From contig JAJPHR010000054.1 of the NCBI GenBank assembly GCA_021325145.1, forward strand, positions 103,525 to 167,524: 64,000 nt of DNA. Reading direction: 5' to 3'. The notes beneath the pieces are model-generated. The model worked only from the letters and a program-made list of their open reading frames with translations, was not told the origin of the DNA and made no database searches. Positions 63,106 through 64,000 of the stretch are shown piece by piece. Position numbers and translations under genes: made by a program. Source of the DNA: Verrucomicrobiota bacterium. GTDB lineage: Bacteria > Verrucomicrobiota > Verrucomicrobiia > Limisphaerales > Pedosphaeraceae. Positions within the stretch are counted from its first letter, which is position 1, and the number at the start of each line of letters is the position of its first letter.

Positions 63106-64000
63106 ATGCCCTCCACCCCGCCGCAACGGATTCTGGTGCGAGGCGTGAACTGGCTGGGTGACGCCGTCATGTCCACCCCCGCCTTGCAGCGGCTGCGCGA
63201 GGCGCGCCCGGAGGCCCGCATCACTCTGCTCACGCCCGAGAAGCTCAAGGGCCTTTGGGGCGGCCACCCGGCCATCGACGCGGTGCTGACCTTCAGTGGA
63301 ACTGAGAGCATCTGGAGCGTGGGCCGAAGGTTGCGCGCGGAGAAATTTGATCTCGGCCTGGCGCTGCCGAACTCCCCGCGCTCCGCGTTGGAACTCTGGC
63401 TGGCCGGCATCCCGCAACGCATCGGCTACGCGCGGCCCTGGCGCAACTGGCTGCTCACGCAACGCGTCGCGCCCCGTCCGGGCATGATCTCGATGCACAA
63501 ACGCTCCGCCGCCGAGATCAAAAACCTCATTCGCCAGGCCCCCGCCCCGGCGGCTGCAAATCCGCCGCTGACCGCTCACCACATCCACCAATACCTTCAC
63601 CTCGCCGCCGCTCTGGGCGCAAACCCTGAACCATTGCCGCCGCGGCTCGTGATCACTCCTGAAGTCATCGACCGGGTCATTGCCCGGCTGAAACTCGATC
63701 CTGCGCAACCCTGGTTCGGACTCAACGCAAGCGCGGAATACGGCCCCGCCAAACGTTGGCCGGAGGAACGCTTCACCGAAGCCGCCATTCAAATCCAGCG
63801 CCGCGCCAAATGCCGCTGGCTGATCTTTGGTCTCGGGAGTGAAGCCGAACCGTGTCTCCGCATCGCCACGAACATCTACCGCGCCACCGAGGACGAATTC
63901 GGCCGCGACGAAGTCGCGCGCAATCCGCATGTTATCAATCTCGCCGGCGCCACCAACCTGCGCGAATTGTGCGCCGCGCTTAAACTCTGCCGGGTGCTCC
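63106..64000 (+). CDS. waaF: ADP-heptose--LPS heptosyltransferase, GT9 family (3' end outside the window)
   Basis: 298 codons visible from the ATG at 63106 to the edge, 36 bases after lpxL. The N-terminus ILVRGVNWLGDAVMSTPALQ is the GT9 signature. The second domain opens with FGLNASAEYGPAKRWPEERF, the sugar-nucleotide site, and a GLGSEAE loop follows. It should add a heptose to the LPS inner core. The missing end leaves perhaps 50 residues unseen. It confirms an LPS operon lpxK-lpxL-waaF. Confidence 0.92.
   Translation, partial: MPSTPPQRILVRGVNWLGDAVMSTPALQRLREARPEARITLLTPEKLKGLWGGHPAIDAVLTFSGTESIWSVGRRLRAEKFDLGLALPNSPRSALELWLAGIPQRIGYARPWRNWLLTQRVAPRPGMISMHKRSAAEIKNLIRQAPAPAAANPPLTAHHIHQYLHLAAALGANPEPLPPRLVITPEVIDRVIARLKLDPAQPWFGLNASAEYGPAKRWPEERFTEAAIQIQRRAKCRWLIFGLGSEAEPCLRIATNIYRATEDEFGRDEVARNPHVINLAGATNLRELCAALKLCRVL

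Noticed and set aside
1..64000. CRISPR array
   Set aside because: No regularly spaced direct repeats of suitable length seen; the repeats present are palindromic or degenerate and irregularly spaced.

Overview
The window is a high-GC stretch (roughly 60 percent by eye) from a Gram-negative bacterium, most probably a member of the Verrucomicrobia (PVC superphylum, Pedosphaera/Limisphaera-like). Pointers are a PVC-type CxxCH cytochrome fused to a 3-keto-disaccharide hydrolase domain, a greatly lengthened GreA-like factor of the kind known in Chlamydiae and relatives, a deoxyhypusine-synthase-like enzyme, lipid A genes (lpxK, an lpxL-type acyltransferase, a heptosyltransferase), and several families of short palindromic or degenerate intergenic repeats. 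This assignment is inference from gene content. I saw no rRNA, tRNA or CRISPR array.

Layout. 1-9 kb: a secreted parallel beta-helix protein leaves the window on the minus strand. Facing it is a FecR-TPR-outer-membrane-barrel protein followed at once by a CHASE2 hybrid histidine kinase. The space between holds a good sigma-54 -24/-12 element and a GGACA/TGTCC activator-type site. 9-14 kb: a winged-helix gene with two tiny DUF5985 membrane proteins, a prepilin-CreD-like fusion, and an N-degron group (clpS, DUF2017-like gene, aat). 14-20 kb: GH63-like and GH13 glycosidases with a duplicated upstream block and a LacI-type palindrome. 20-24.7 kb: rsmB, the long GreA, a PQQ beta-propeller protein. 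24.9-29.8 kb: a bacterial proteasome locus: dop, a Pup/UBact modifier, prcB, prcA, pafA. No proteasomal ATPase is present. 29.9-41 kb: GH29 fucosidase with divergent AraC regulator, a secreted protein with two near-identical domains, DUF1697, a Xer recombinase, purC, a sugar epimerase, an M20 peptidase, a flippase-like protein. 41-50 kb: PVC cytochrome/dehydrogenase, a VapBC-type pair, a VCBS/FG-GAP protein, a membrane TPR protein, a small cytochrome c.

50.2-55.1 kb is an island of visibly lower GC that carries one 1288-residue protein: an Mrr/REase-like N-terminus, a long TPR array, and a PIN-like C-terminus. This is my best candidate for an undescribed defence or conflict system. 55.1-60.6 kb: RhlE-type helicase, a disordered RGG-type protein, the deoxyhypusine-synthase-like enzyme, a fatty-acid-hydroxylase-family protein. 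60.9-64 kb: a lipid A/LPS operon that runs off the window.

The repeats are a second theme. A four-palindrome inverted composite (56.4-56.7 kb), a 6-2-6 palindrome plus GGACTCC family, a shared terminal hairpin, and a degenerate CCAAA/CCAAG phrase are scattered through gaps. The last has been absorbed in frame into two proteins (RsmB and a TPR protein).
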